From Stutzerimonas degradans (GTDB taxonomy: Bacteria > Pseudomonadota > Gammaproteobacteria > Pseudomonadales > Pseudomonadaceae): a stretch of DNA of 64,000 nt. Both the position numbers and the translations under genes were made by a program. Shown in pieces: positions 25,393-41,359 of the stretch. The notes under the pieces are model-generated. The model worked only from the letters and a program-made list of their open reading frames with translations, ran no database searches and had not been told where the DNA came from. Every line of letters starts with the position of its first letter. The first letter of the stretch is position 1. The stretch covers positions 1 to 64,000 of the forward strand of contig NZ_JAMOHV010000017.1 of NCBI RefSeq assembly GCF_024448505.1, read 5' to 3'.

Positions 25393-26112
25393 CTAGCGGT
25401 TGTCAGGCGTTTTGGCCTGCCAGCGCTGCTGCAGCCAGAGCAGGTCCTCCGGCCTGGTGACTTTCAGGTTATCCGCTCGCCCTTCCACCATGCGCGGCGC
25501 AAGGCCCGCCCACTCCAGCGCCGAGGCCTCGTCGGTGACGTTGACACCGCTGTGCAGCGCCCTCTCCAGCGCGTCGCGCAGCAGGCCAAGACGGAACATC
25601 TGCGGCGTGTATGCCTGCCAGATCACACTGCGATCCACCGTTTCCAGCACGCGCCCATCGGGGCCGACACGCTTAAGCGTATCGCGCGCCGGGACACCCA
25701 GAAGTCCACCGACGGCATCGTCGCCAAGCTCGGCCAACAGCGTGTTCAGGTCTTCGCGCGTCAGGTTGGGGCGCGCCGCATCGTGCACCAGCACCCAGTC
25801 CTGGTCCTGCGCACCCAGCTCGCCAAGTCGCCGCAGACCATTGAGCACCGAGTCACAGCGCTCGCGCCCGCCGGCGGCGCGCTGCACGCGTTCATCGCGG
25901 GCACAGGCGAGGTCCGGCCAGTACGGATCGGCGTCGGCCAGGCTCACCACCAGTCCGCGCAATCCTGGATGATCGAGAAAGCAGTCGAGGGTGTGTTCGA
26001 TAATGCAGCGCCCACCGAGCGGCAGGTACTGCTTGGGGCGATCGGCCCGCATGCGGCTGCCCACGCCAGCGGCCGGTATCACCACCCAGAAGTCGGGCAA
26101 TGCGCAGCTCAT
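25393..26112 (-). CDS. ispD: 2-C-methyl-D-erythritol 4-phosphate cytidylyltransferase
   Basis: This MEP-pathway enzyme of 239 residues transfers CMP to MEP. The nucleotide-binding loop PAAGVGSRM is near 13-21, followed by RPKQYLPLGG. The signature VLVHDAARPN lies near 106-115. Its start overlaps the ftsB stop by 4 bp, as in other gammaproteobacteria. The 138 bp beyond its 3' end hold only a short imperfect repeat. Confidence 0.96.
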   Translation of the reverse strand: MSCALPDFWVVIPAAGVGSRMRADRPKQYLPLGGRCIIEHTLDCFLDHPGLRGLVVSLADADPYWPDLACARDERVQRAAGGRERCDSVLNGLRRLGELGAQDQDWVLVHDAARPNLTREDLNTLLAELGDDAVGGLLGVPARDTLKRVGPDGRVLETVDRSVIWQAYTPQMFRLGLLRDALERALHSGVNVTDEASALEWAGLAPRMVEGRADNLKVTRPEDLLWLQQRWQAKTPDNR

Positions 26113-26396
26113 TCGGTCAACTGATAGAGGGTCTCGCCCTCTTTGACCATGCCCAGTTCCTGGCGCGCTCGCTCCTCGACCGTCTCCATGCCGGCTTTCA
26201 GCTCCAGCACTTCCGCCTCGAGGATACGGTTACGTTCAAGAAGGCGCTCGTTCTCGCCCTTCTGCTCGGCGATCTGTTTGTTCAGGCTGCTGATCTGCGC
26301 AAGGCTGCCCTCGCCTACCCACAGACGATATTGCAAACCGCCCAGCAATAGGATCAGCACGACGAACAACCAGTAGGGACGGCGCATAGCAGGCAT
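26109..26396 (-). CDS. ftsB: Cell division protein FtsB
   Basis: This bitopic inner-membrane protein of 95 residues forms the FtsQBL divisome complex. One N-terminal transmembrane segment (about 8-24, YWLFVVLILLLGG) is followed by a periplasmic coiled coil with regular Leu/Ile spacing through about 75. A second ATG at 26387 (MRRPYWLF) is equally likely as the start. It lies between eno and ispD as usual, with a terminator separating it from eno. Confidence 0.94.
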   Translation of the reverse strand: MPAMRRPYWLFVVLILLLGGLQYRLWVGEGSLAQISSLNKQIAEQKGENERLLERNRILEAEVLELKAGMETVEERARQELGMVKEGETLYQLTE

Positions 26397-26494
26397 GAAA
26401 CGAACTTCGGCGGTTTTCAGTAGGGAAAGATGGCGAGCGCACCGCTGGCGGCCCGAGTGACTTCCGCAGCGTTAAGCATCGAGCCGATTGAAAC

Positions 26495-26524
26495 AAAAAA
26501 GGGCGACTTGCGCCGCCCTTTTTT
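26495..26524 (-). terminator. Intrinsic terminator after eno
   Basis: AAAAAAGGGCG (26495-26505) is mirrored by CGCCCTTTTTT (26514-26524), giving a GC stem flanked by A and T runs. It is 13 bp after the eno stop and separates eno from ftsB-ispD. The flanking runs allow it to act in either direction. Confidence 0.88.
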
Positions 26525-26536
26525 AAATGCCGCAAC

Positions 26537-30356
<3,820 letters not shown>

Positions 30357-30490
30357 TTAAGCGGCCAGCGCCGCCGGGGGAAAGCGAAGATGCCATTGCG
30401 CACCAGGCGGCAATAGCGCAACTGCCACGGATTCGAAGAAACCGCAGAAGCTGTATTGAGACGGGAGCGTAGTCTACTGGAAAGCACCTA

Positions 30491-31795
30491 CTAGCTCAAA
30501 CCTGCGTCGGCCGGCGGCGGCTGCCAGTCGATCGTCAGCGGCAGCGCGCACAGGCCGGGCAGATTGGCCACACCGACCAGCTGGCCATCGGCGTAGAGCA
30601 ATGGCAGGCGCGCTCTGGCGAACCGCGGCACCCCCGCCTCGTTGAGCAAACGCTTGAGATCGCGGCTACCCCGCCCCGGCACCTGCAGCACTTCACCACC
30701 CTGCCGGTAGCGCACCTCGTAACGCGCCGGCGCGGCGGCGCCGGCAATCTGCACCGAACCGTTGTCAGGCAACTGCAGCGCCTGATTAGGATCATTCCAG
30801 GCAACCGGACCGACCACCGGGCGCAACCAGCGCCCCGACAGCCACCACAGGCGATCGCCACAGCGGTGCAGTTCGCCCGCGGCCAACCGCCACACGGGCG
30901 TCGAATCGGCGGCAGCGGCGCACAGCGACTCCCAACCTTTCCAATGCTCGCTGTCAGGCAATGCGGTAAACGGTGCCAGCCAGTGGCGCAATGCATTGCG
31001 CTGCCGGGCGGGACTGAGCGACAGCATGGGCGCGAGCGCCAGGCTCGGCACCGGCAGCCAGGCGTAAGCGCCGGGTGACGCCATCATCGCAACATCCATC
31101 TCCGCCAGCTCGTCCAGCAACGCCTGCGCTTCTGCCATGTGCGCCGCTGTGCGCGCCAGTGTCGTTGCCGTCTGCGGCCAACGTTGCGCAAGCACCGGCA
31201 TCACCTGATGACGGAGATAGTTACGTGAGAACTCGAGGCTGTCATTGCTGGGATCCTCGACCCAGGTCAGCCCCAGGCGTCGCGCATGAGCCTCCAGCTC
31301 GCCCCTGCTGACATCAAGCAGCGGCCGCACCAGCCAACCGCGACCGAGCCTGCGCCTGGCAGGCATGGCAGCCAGCCCGCGCACACCGGCACCACGCAAC
31401 AGGCGGAACAACAGCGTTTCGGCCTGATCGTCGCGGTGCTGCGCGGTCAGCAGCACTTCGCCGTCCTCGAGGCGCAGTTCAATGGCGGCGTAGCGTGCTT
31501 GCCGCGCCGCCTGCTCCAGGCTGCTCCCCGCCTCGACCTGCACGCGCACCACCTCAAGCGGAACCCCAAGCGCCGTGCAGACGCGCCGACAGTGCTCGGG
31601 CCATGCATCGGCCGCAGACTGCAAGCCATGATGAACATGGATCGCCCGCAACGGGGGGAGCGCTTCGCGCCGGGCAAGATCGACCAAGAGCTGCAGCAGC
31701 ACCGTGGAGTCGAGCCCACCGGAGAACGCCACGCACCAACGCGGCGCATGACGGACGCAACTCAACGCAGACGACAAACGGGCTTCAAGAGACAT
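30491..31795 (-). CDS. tilS: tRNA(Ile)-lysidine synthase
   Basis: This 434-residue ATP-dependent enzyme adds lysine to C34 of tRNA-Ile2 so that it reads AUA. The PP-loop FSGGLDSTVLL is near 24-34, the central domain has AQHRDDQAETLLFRLLRGAG, and the C-terminal substrate-binding domain ends GVANLPGLCALPL. An alternative GTG start lies 9 bp upstream, but the ATG at 31795 is preferred. It follows accA after a terminator. Confidence 0.95.
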   Translation of the reverse strand: MSLEARLSSALSCVRHAPRWCVAFSGGLDSTVLLQLLVDLARREALPPLRAIHVHHGLQSAADAWPEHCRRVCTALGVPLEVVRVQVEAGSSLEQAARQARYAAIELRLEDGEVLLTAQHRDDQAETLLFRLLRGAGVRGLAAMPARRRLGRGWLVRPLLDVSRGELEAHARRLGLTWVEDPSNDSLEFSRNYLRHQVMPVLAQRWPQTATTLARTAAHMAEAQALLDELAEMDVAMMASPGAYAWLPVPSLALAPMLSLSPARQRNALRHWLAPFTALPDSEHWKGWESLCAAAADSTPVWRLAAGELHRCGDRLWWLSGRWLRPVVGPVAWNDPNQALQLPDNGSVQIAGAAAPARYEVRYRQGGEVLQVPGRGSRDLKRLLNEAGVPRFARARLPLLYADGQLVGVANLPGLCALPLTIDWQPPPADAGLS

Positions 31796-31837
31796 ATCGA
31801 TCACGGCGCAACATCAGAGAGCGCAATGCCCCAAATG

Positions 31838-31872
31838 AAAACGGACAGGGCACATTAGTGCACCTGTCCGTT
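31838..31872 (-). terminator. Intrinsic terminator after accA
   Basis: AACGGACAGG (31840-31849) and CCTGTCCGTT (31863-31872) pair perfectly, and the inner GCAC-ATTA-GTGC extends the stem with one bulged base. TTTTCATTT follows on the minus strand. It closes the long pyrH-to-accA gene block 24 bp after accA. Confidence 0.88.
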
Positions 31873-31896
31873 CGTGTCGCATGGATGGCAGCGCGA

Positions 31897-32847
31897 TCAG
31901 GCGATGCCGTAGCTCATCAGACGCTCGTAACGACGCACCAGCAGCTTGTCGGTGTCCAGCGACTTGAGCATATCGAGCTGCTTGATCAGCTCCTGGCTCA
32001 TCGAAGCCGCCATCGCCGCCGGATTGCGATGCGCGCCGCCGAGCGGCTCAGGAATCACCTTGTCGACGATACCGAGATCCTTCAGACGCTCGGCAGTCAC
32101 ACCCATCGCCTCAGCCGCCTCCGGCGCTTTCTCGGCGGTGCGCCAGAGAATCGAGGCGCAGCCTTCCGGCGAGATCACCGCGTAGGTGGAATATTGCAAC
32201 ATGTTCAGCTGGTCGCAGACGCCGATGGCCAGCGCACCGCCGGAACCGCCCTCGCCAATGACTGTCGCGATGATCGGCGTCTTCAGGCGCGCCATCACAC
32301 GCAGGTTCCAGGCAATGGCCTCGCTCTGGTTGCGCTCCTCGGCATCGATGCCCGGATAGGCGCCGGGAGTGTCGATGAAGGTCAGAATCGGCAACTTGAA
32401 GCGCTCGGCCATTTCCATCAGGCGGCAAGCCTTGCGATAGCCCTCCGGACGCGGCATGCCGAAGTTGCGGCGCACCTTCTCGCGGACTTCACGACCCTTC
32501 TGGTGACCGATCACCATGACCGGCTGGCCGTTCAGGCGGGCCGTGCCACCGACGATGGCAGCGTCATCGGAGAAATGGCGATCTCCGTGCAGCTCTTCGA
32601 ACTCGGTGAACAGATGATTGATGTAATCCAGCGTGTAGGGACGCTGCGGGTGGCGGGCCAGGCGGGCGATCTGCCAGCTGGTCAGATTGCCGAAAATGCT
32701 TTCGGTGAGCGATTCGCTCTTGTCCTGCAGGCGGGCAATCTCGTCGCCGATGTTCAGCGAGTTATCGTTGCCGACCAGGCGCAACTCTTCGATCTTGGCT
32801 TGCAGGTCGGCAATCGGCTGTTCGAAATCGAGAAAATTCGGGTTCAT
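31897..32847 (-). CDS. accA: Acetyl-CoA carboxylase carboxyltransferase subunit alpha
   Basis: This 316-residue subunit, with AccD, transfers the carboxyl group from biotin to acetyl-CoA, the first step of fatty-acid synthesis. The N-terminus [19 protein letters not shown] and the [11 protein letters not shown] oxyanion region near 203-213 identify it. The ATG at 32847 gives the 316-residue Pseudomonas length; an ATG 6 bp upstream is possible. It follows dnaE by 187 bp, a gap that contains two perfect inverted repeats. Confidence 0.97.
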   Translation of the reverse strand: MNPNFLDFEQPIADLQAKIEELRLVGNDNSLNIGDEIARLQDKSESLTESIFGNLTSWQIARLARHPQRPYTLDYINHLFTEFEELHGDRHFSDDAAIVGGTARLNGQPVMVIGHQKGREVREKVRRNFGMPRPEGYRKACRLMEMAERFKLPILTFIDTPGAYPGIDAEERNQSEAIAWNLRVMARLKTPIIATVIGEGGSGGALAIGVCDQLNMLQYSTYAVISPEGCASILWRTAEKAPEAAEAMGVTAERLKDLGIVDKVIPEPLGGAHRNPAAMAASMSQELIKQLDMLKSLDTDKLLVRRYERLMSYGIA

Positions 32848-32933
32848 AGGCATCCGTCATGCGTCGACGGCCAGGCGGCCGGGAGGCTGTTCCGTTTTTT
32901 GCGCCATACCTTACGGGAGCGGCGCTTCGAGGT

Positions 32934-32950
32934 CGAACAAAAATTGTTCG
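32934..32950. promoter_or_regulatory. Perfect 7+7 inverted repeat upstream of accA
   Basis: CGAACAA and TTGTTCG flank AAA, 87 bp before the accA ATG. This AT-rich palindrome lies in the dnaE-accA gap. It may be an operator for a separate accA promoter or a transcript hairpin; I cannot assign a regulator. Confidence 0.4.
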
Positions 32951-32981
32951 GAACCATGACCCGATCGAGACCGGGCCGTTC

Positions 32982-33003
32982 TGGCACTACGCGGGCAGTG
33001 CCA
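32982..33003. promoter_or_regulatory. Perfect 7+7 inverted repeat just after dnaE
   Basis: TGGCACT (32982-32988) and AGTGCCA (32997-33003) flank 8 bp, 32 bp past the dnaE stop. There is no T-run. It may be a weak 3' structure of the dnaE message. Confidence 0.4.
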
Positions 33004-33034
33004 AGGGATCAGGGTGCTCGGTAGCGACCACCCG

Positions 33035-36556
<3,522 letters not shown>

Positions 36557-36656
36557 GAACGAATCCCGGTAGCGGCGGTGACAAGCCGGCGATTGTAACG
36601 GAAAGCCGGTCAACGGACCGCGGAATGGCACCAGAAGGCGCTGTGACAGTCGGCGA

Positions 36657-37298
36657 TCAGCTGACCAGTTCGCCAACCGCCCCGGCGGTGCATGTGAGTG
36701 CGGCTCGCTCAAGGAGCACGCGCACTGGCGCGAAGGAGCGCCGATGGATGGGCGTCGGCCCGAGGCTTTCCAACGCCTGGAGGTGCGCCGGAGTCGGGTA
36801 CCCCTTGTGGCCGGCCAGTCCGTAGCCTGGGTAAACCAGATCCAGCGCCTGCATTTCCCGGTCGCGGCTGACCTTCGCAAGAATCGAGGCAGCAGCGATC
36901 GCCGGCACGCTGGCATCGCCCTGCACCACCGCCGCGCTGGGCACCGACAGAACCGGACAGCGGTTGCCATCGATCAGCGCCAGTCGCGGCAACACACTGA
37001 GCCCTTCTACCGCTCGCTGCATGGCCAGCATGGTGGCGTGCAGAATGTTCAGTCGATCGATCTCTTCCACCTCGGCGCGAGCGATGCACCATGCCAGCGC
37101 CTTTTCCTGAATCTCGTCGAACAGCACCTCACGCCGGGCTTCGCTGAGTTTCTTCGAATCATTGAGCCCCTGAATCGGTCGCAACGGATCGAGAATCACC
37201 GCCGCCGTGACCACCGGACCGCACAGTGGACCACGGCCGACTTCGTCCACGCCAGCGACCAGCTCCTGCACCAGATCGAAATCGAGCCCTAACTGCAT
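36657..37298 (-). CDS. rnhB: Ribonuclease HII
   Basis: This 213-residue enzyme removes ribonucleotides from DNA and degrades RNA-DNA hybrids. The catalytic Asp-Glu pair is in [16 protein letters not shown] near 14-29, with further acidic ligands in ALIDGNRCP and in the [12 protein letters not shown] motif. The C-terminus, ending [18 protein letters not shown], is slightly longer than the E. coli enzyme. Its start overlaps the lpxB stop by one base. Confidence 0.96.
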   Translation of the reverse strand: MQLGLDFDLVQELVAGVDEVGRGPLCGPVVTAAVILDPLRPIQGLNDSKKLSEARREVLFDEIQEKALAWCIARAEVEEIDRLNILHATMLAMQRAVEGLSVLPRLALIDGNRCPVLSVPSAAVVQGDASVPAIAAASILAKVSRDREMQALDLVYPGYGLAGHKGYPTPAHLQALESLGPTPIHRRSFAPVRVLLERAALTCTAGAVGELVS

Positions 37299-38431
37299 CA
37301 GCCTTGCCCGATCAGGCCAAGCACCGCGTCCGCCGCCTGGCTGGAGGCCTCGCAGCGCAGGGTGCGGTGGATTCGGTCAAAGTCCTCGGTCTGCACATCA
37401 CCGTTGTCGAGCAGCGGCGACAGCGCCTGGGCCAGCGCCTCGGGGGTCGCTGCCTCCTGCAGTAGCTCAGGTACCAACAGGCGCTGCGCCAGCAGATTAG
37501 GCAAGGCCACGTACGGGCTTCTCACCAAGCGTTTGAGAATGCGGAAAGTCAACGGTGCAACACTGTAGGCGACGACCATTGGCCGTTTGAACAGCAAGGC
37601 CTCCAGCGTTGCCGTACCCGAAGCGATCAGCACAGCATCGCACGCTGCCAGCGCTTCGTGAGAGCGCCCATCCACCAGGGTCAGCGGCAGGTCGCGCCCG
37701 GCCAACATGGCCTCCAGTTGCGTACGACGCTCAGGGCTGGCGCATGGCAGCACAAAATGCACGCCTGGCCGCATCGCACGCAGGCGCTCGGCCGCAGCCA
37801 GGAACAACTCGCCGAGACGCGCCACTTCGCCGCCCCGGCTTCCCGGCAGCAAGGCAACAACCATTCCCTGCGCGGGCAGACCGAGGGCCTGGCGCGCTGG
37901 TTCACGCTCGGTTTGCAGCGGAATCGTGTCGGCCAGCGGATGCCCGACGAAGCGCACCGGAACCCGGTGTTCCTCATAAAACTTCGCTTCGAATGGAAAC
38001 AACGTCAGCATGAGGTCGCAGGCATCGCGAATCTTGAAGACCCGCTTCTGCCGCCAGGCCCACACCGAGGGGCTAACGTAGTGAACGGTGCGGATACCCG
38101 CACGGCGCAGCCTGAGTTCGAGATCCAGATTGAAGTCCGGCGCATCGATACCGATGAACACATCCGGCCGCGCCTCGAGCAGATCGCGCAACAGCTGCCG
38201 GCGTCGCGCCAGCAACTCGGGAAGCCGCCCCAGCACCTCAACGAGTCCCATTACCGCCAGACGCTCAAGCGGGAAGTACGACCTCAGGCCTTCGGCTTCC
38301 ATCCGCGCGCCACCGACACCGATGAACTGCACATCGGGATGGCGCGCCTTGAGCGCCTGCATCAATCCGGCGCCGAGAATGTCGCCGGACGATTCACCGG
38401 CTACCAGCGCAACCTTCAGCGGCGCGCGCAT
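37298..38431 (-). CDS. lpxB: Lipid-A-disaccharide synthase
   Basis: This 377-residue GT19 glycosyltransferase joins UDP-2,3-diacylglucosamine and lipid X at the inner membrane. The N-terminal [18 protein letters not shown] (about 6-23) and the central [13 protein letters not shown] are family signatures. The ATG at 38431 lies one base after the lpxA stop, which fits translational coupling; the frame is open 42 bp further, into lpxA. It completes fabZ-lpxA-lpxB. Confidence 0.97.
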   Translation of the reverse strand: MRAPLKVALVAGESSGDILGAGLMQALKARHPDVQFIGVGGARMEAEGLRSYFPLERLAVMGLVEVLGRLPELLARRRQLLRDLLEARPDVFIGIDAPDFNLDLELRLRRAGIRTVHYVSPSVWAWRQKRVFKIRDACDLMLTLFPFEAKFYEEHRVPVRFVGHPLADTIPLQTEREPARQALGLPAQGMVVALLPGSRGGEVARLGELFLAAAERLRAMRPGVHFVLPCASPERRTQLEAMLAGRDLPLTLVDGRSHEALAACDAVLIASGTATLEALLFKRPMVVAYSVAPLTFRILKRLVRSPYVALPNLLAQRLLVPELLQEAATPEALAQALSPLLDNGDVQTEDFDRIHRTLRCEASSQAADAVLGLIGQG

Positions 38432-38432
38432 A

Positions 38433-39209
38433 TCAGCGGGTAATACCGCGGGTCGAGGCCTGGATGGAGTCACGGAACATCGCCACCTCCGCGAATGTCT
38501 GGGCGTCCTCCGCCAGCTCCGCCAGCGCCGCCTCGACAGTCAGTCCCTTGCGGTAAACAACCTTGTAAGCACAGCGCAGCGCATGAATGGCTTCATCGCT
38601 GAAGCCACGCCGGCGCATGCCCTCGAAATTCATGCTGCGTGCCTCGGCGGGGTTGCCGAACACGGTGACGAACGCCGGCACGTCCTTACCAATGGCGGTT
38701 CCCATGCCGGAAAAGCTGTGCGCGCCGATATGGCAGAACTGATGCACCAAGGTGTAGCCAGAGAGGATGGCCCAGTCACCAACGTGAACGTGGCCCGCCA
38801 GGGCCGTGTTGTTGACCAGGATGCAGTGATTGCCGATCACGCTGTCGTGGCCGATGTGCGCGTAGGCCATGATCAGGTTGTGATCACCGAGCGTGGTCTC
38901 GGAACGATCCTGTACGGTGCCACGATGGATCGTCACGCCTTCGCGGATCACGTTGTGATCGCCGATCACCAGCCGAGTCGGCTCACCCTTGTACTTGAGA
39001 TCCGGCGTGTCCTCGCCGACCGAGGAAAACTGGAAGATCCGGTTGTGCCGGCCGATCACGGTCGGCCCCTTGATGACCACGTGCGACGCGATCACCGTTC
39101 CCTCACCAATTTCGACATTCGGCCCGATGATCGACCACGGTCCGACCTGGACGTCATCCGCCAGTCTGGCCGTGGGATCGACGATGGCGCGAGGGTCGAT
39201 CAAAGTCAT
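38433..39209 (-). CDS. lpxA: UDP-N-acetylglucosamine acyltransferase
   Basis: This 258-residue left-handed beta-helix trimer carries out the first step of lipid A synthesis with a hydroxyacyl-ACP donor. Hexapeptide repeats run from [13 protein letters not shown] through about residue 190. The catalytic His is in VTIHRGTV, followed by [17 protein letters not shown]. The ATG at 39209 overlaps the fabZ stop by 4 bp (ATGA). It is followed closely by lpxB. Confidence 0.97.
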   Translation of the reverse strand: MTLIDPRAIVDPTARLADDVQVGPWSIIGPNVEIGEGTVIASHVVIKGPTVIGRHNRIFQFSSVGEDTPDLKYKGEPTRLVIGDHNVIREGVTIHRGTVQDRSETTLGDHNLIMAYAHIGHDSVIGNHCILVNNTALAGHVHVGDWAILSGYTLVHQFCHIGAHSFSGMGTAIGKDVPAFVTVFGNPAEARSMNFEGMRRRGFSDEAIHALRCAYKVVYRKGLTVEAALAELAEDAQTFAEVAMFRDSIQASTRGITR

Positions 39210-39646
39210 AGTTCGCGTTCCGCACAGATGATTTCTGCCGAGCAAACCGCCTTGCCATCGACGCTGGCCTGGCACTCGAACTTCCAGATGCCACGCTTGA
39301 CCCCGAGGAACTTCGCCTCGAGTACCAGCTGGTCGCCCGGCAGCACCGGCTGGCGAAAGCGCAGCTTGTCGGAACCGACGAAGTAGTACAAGGTCCCATC
39401 CGAAGGCGTCGCCCCCATCATCTTGAAGCCCAGCAGACCAGCGGCCTGCGCCATCGCCTCGATGATCAGCACGCCCGGCATGATCGGATGCTGCGGGAAG
39501 TGGCCATTGAAGAACGGCTCGTTGATGGTCACGTTCTTGTATGCGCGAATGCGCTTGGCGTCCGTGTCCAGCTCGACCACACGGTCTACCAGCAGAAACG
39601 GGTAGCGGTGAGGCAGGTATTCGCGAATCTCGTTGATATCCATCAT
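39206..39646 (-). CDS. fabZ: 3-hydroxyacyl-ACP dehydratase FabZ
   Basis: This 146-residue hot-dog fold dehydratase acts in type II fatty-acid elongation. [13 protein letters not shown] near 11-23 and the catalytic His-Glu segment [19 protein letters not shown] near 48-66 are present. The start [11 protein letters not shown] at 39646 is the usual Pseudomonas N-terminus. It competes with LpxA and LpxD for hydroxyacyl-ACP and lies between their genes. Confidence 0.98.
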   Translation of the reverse strand: MMDINEIREYLPHRYPFLLVDRVVELDTDAKRIRAYKNVTINEPFFNGHFPQHPIMPGVLIIEAMAQAAGLLGFKMMGATPSDGTLYYFVGSDKLRFRQPVLPGDQLVLEAKFLGVKRGIWKFECQASVDGKAVCSAEIICAEREL

Positions 39647-39748
39647 GTCAGCAAAAAGCCCGTAAATGAGTATGGGAGCCGCCATCGCCCGCACCGCCGG
39701 CGCAGGCAGGCACTACCCTTGAAAAAAGACGGCGATCAGAGAGATAGC

Positions 39749-40807
39749 TCAGGCATCAGAAGCCGTATCCCCATCCGGGGTCACGGCGGCGAGGCGCTTT
39801 TCCAACTGCTGCAGACGACGCGCCATATCATCGAGGTGGCGAATACGCGCCGCACTCTTGCGCCATTCGGCTGCCGTTTGCATCGCCGTACCGGACGAAT
39901 AGCTGCCCGGTTCGGTGATCGAACGCGTCACCATCGTCATCCCGGTCACGAAGACGTTATCGCAGACTTCAATGTGTCCAACCATGCCGACACCGCCCGC
40001 GATCATGCAGTTGCGGCCAATCTTGGTGCTGCCGGAGATACCCGCGCAGCCCGCCATCGCGGTGTTGTCTCCGATCTGCACGTTGTGCGCGATCATGATC
40101 TGGTTATCCAGCTTGACGCCGTTGCCGATCAGCGTATCGGATAACGCTCCGCGATCGATGGTGGTATTGGAGCCGATCTCCACGTCATCACCAATGGTAA
40201 CGCCGCCAATCTGAGCGATCTTTTGCCACACGCCCTTCTCGTTGGCGAAGCCGAAGCCCTCGCCGCCTATCACCGCGCCGGACTGAATGACCACCCGCTT
40301 GCCGATCCTGACATCGTGGTACAGCGTGACACGCGGCGCCAACCGCCCACCCTCGTCGATGCGGCAGCGTGCACCGATGAAACACTGGGCACCGATCACC
40401 ACATCAGGGCCGATCCAGGCGCCCGCCTCGATTACCGCATAGGCACCGATGCAGGCCGAAGGATCGACCTGAGCGTCAGCTGCGATGATCGCGCTCGGAT
40501 GAATACCGGCCACAACCGCCGGTCGCGTCTCGAACAGATGCGAGGCGCGGGCGTAGGCCAGATAGGGGTTTTCGATGACTAATGCCGCGCCGCTATAGCC
40601 GGCGGCATCCCCGGGCGTCAGCAGCACCGCGCCGGCACAGGTATCTTCAAGGAACTTGCGATACTGGGCATTGGCCAGAAAGGTGAGATGCTGCGGCCCC
40701 GCGTCCTGAAGCGTCGCCAAACCGTGGATCGGCCGAGACGCATCGCCACGTAGGGTGGCGCCCAGCAGCTCGGCCAGCTGGCCGAGCGTATACACGATAG
40801 AAGACAT
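39749..40807 (-). CDS. lpxD: UDP-3-O-acylglucosamine N-acyltransferase
   Basis: This 352-residue enzyme adds the second hydroxyacyl chain in lipid A synthesis. An N-terminal uridine-binding domain (about 1-100, [15 protein letters not shown]) is followed by a long hexapeptide-repeat beta-helix containing the catalytic His in [19 protein letters not shown], and a C-terminal helix. Only 2 bp separate it from skp upstream, and a 102-bp gap precedes fabZ. Confidence 0.97.
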   Translation of the reverse strand: MSSIVYTLGQLAELLGATLRGDASRPIHGLATLQDAGPQHLTFLANAQYRKFLEDTCAGAVLLTPGDAAGYSGAALVIENPYLAYARASHLFETRPAVVAGIHPSAIIAADAQVDPSACIGAYAVIEAGAWIGPDVVIGAQCFIGARCRIDEGGRLAPRVTLYHDVRIGKRVVIQSGAVIGGEGFGFANEKGVWQKIAQIGGVTIGDDVEIGSNTTIDRGALSDTLIGNGVKLDNQIMIAHNVQIGDNTAMAGCAGISGSTKIGRNCMIAGGVGMVGHIEVCDNVFVTGMTMVTRSITEPGSYSSGTAMQTAAEWRKSAARIRHLDDMARRLQQLEKRLAAVTPDGDTASDA

Positions 40808-40809
40808 GA

Positions 40810-41313
40810 TCAGCGCAGCTGGTTCATGCGCTCGATGACCTGGCGGGTGATGTCGAACTGCGGTTTGACATCGACCACCGCGCCACGCTCGAACACCAGA
40901 TCGTAATTACCTTTCTTGATGACCTCTTCCACAGCCTGATCAAGCTTCGGCTTCAGTTGCTTGAGCATGTCCCGATCGGCAACAGCCTTGGCCTCGTTCA
41001 GCTCCTTGGACTGGAACTGGAAGTCGCGAGCCTTCTGCTTGAACTCCAGCTCCAGACGCTCGCGCTCCGCCTGCTGCATCTTGTCGCCATCCTTGACCAG
41101 ACGATCCTGGATGCGTTTGGCATCGCTCTCCAGGGTCTTGAGCTTGTTCAACTGGGGACCGAACTTCTTCTCGGCATCCACGGCGTAACGCTTGGCGGCA
41201 TCGGATTCAAGCAGGGCCATCTGATAGTTCATCACCGCGATCTTCATCTCGGCGAAGGCCGGAGTCGCAACCAGGGCTGCGACGACGAGGAACAACTGAG
41301 TCAACTTACGCAC
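40810..41313 (-). CDS. skp: Periplasmic chaperone Skp (OmpH/HlpA)
   Basis: This 167-residue chaperone carries unfolded outer-membrane proteins from Sec to BamA. A signal peptide ([18 protein letters not shown], cleaved after about residue 22) is followed by a long charged helical hairpin rich in Lys, Glu and Leu. The start is a GTG at 41313 (VRKLTQLFL), preceded by GGAG at some distance; no ATG lies at the signal peptide. It follows bamA by 46 bp, the conserved bamA-skp-lpxD order. Confidence 0.93.
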   Translation of the reverse strand: MRKLTQLFLVVAALVATPAFAEMKIAVMNYQMALLESDAAKRYAVDAEKKFGPQLNKLKTLESDAKRIQDRLVKDGDKMQQAERERLELEFKQKARDFQFQSKELNEAKAVADRDMLKQLKPKLDQAVEEVIKKGNYDLVFERGAVVDVKPQFDITRQVIERMNQLR

Positions 41314-41359
41314 GGTATACACCACTCCTGAAAAGGCACTGAAGCGCGACGCTGCAGCG

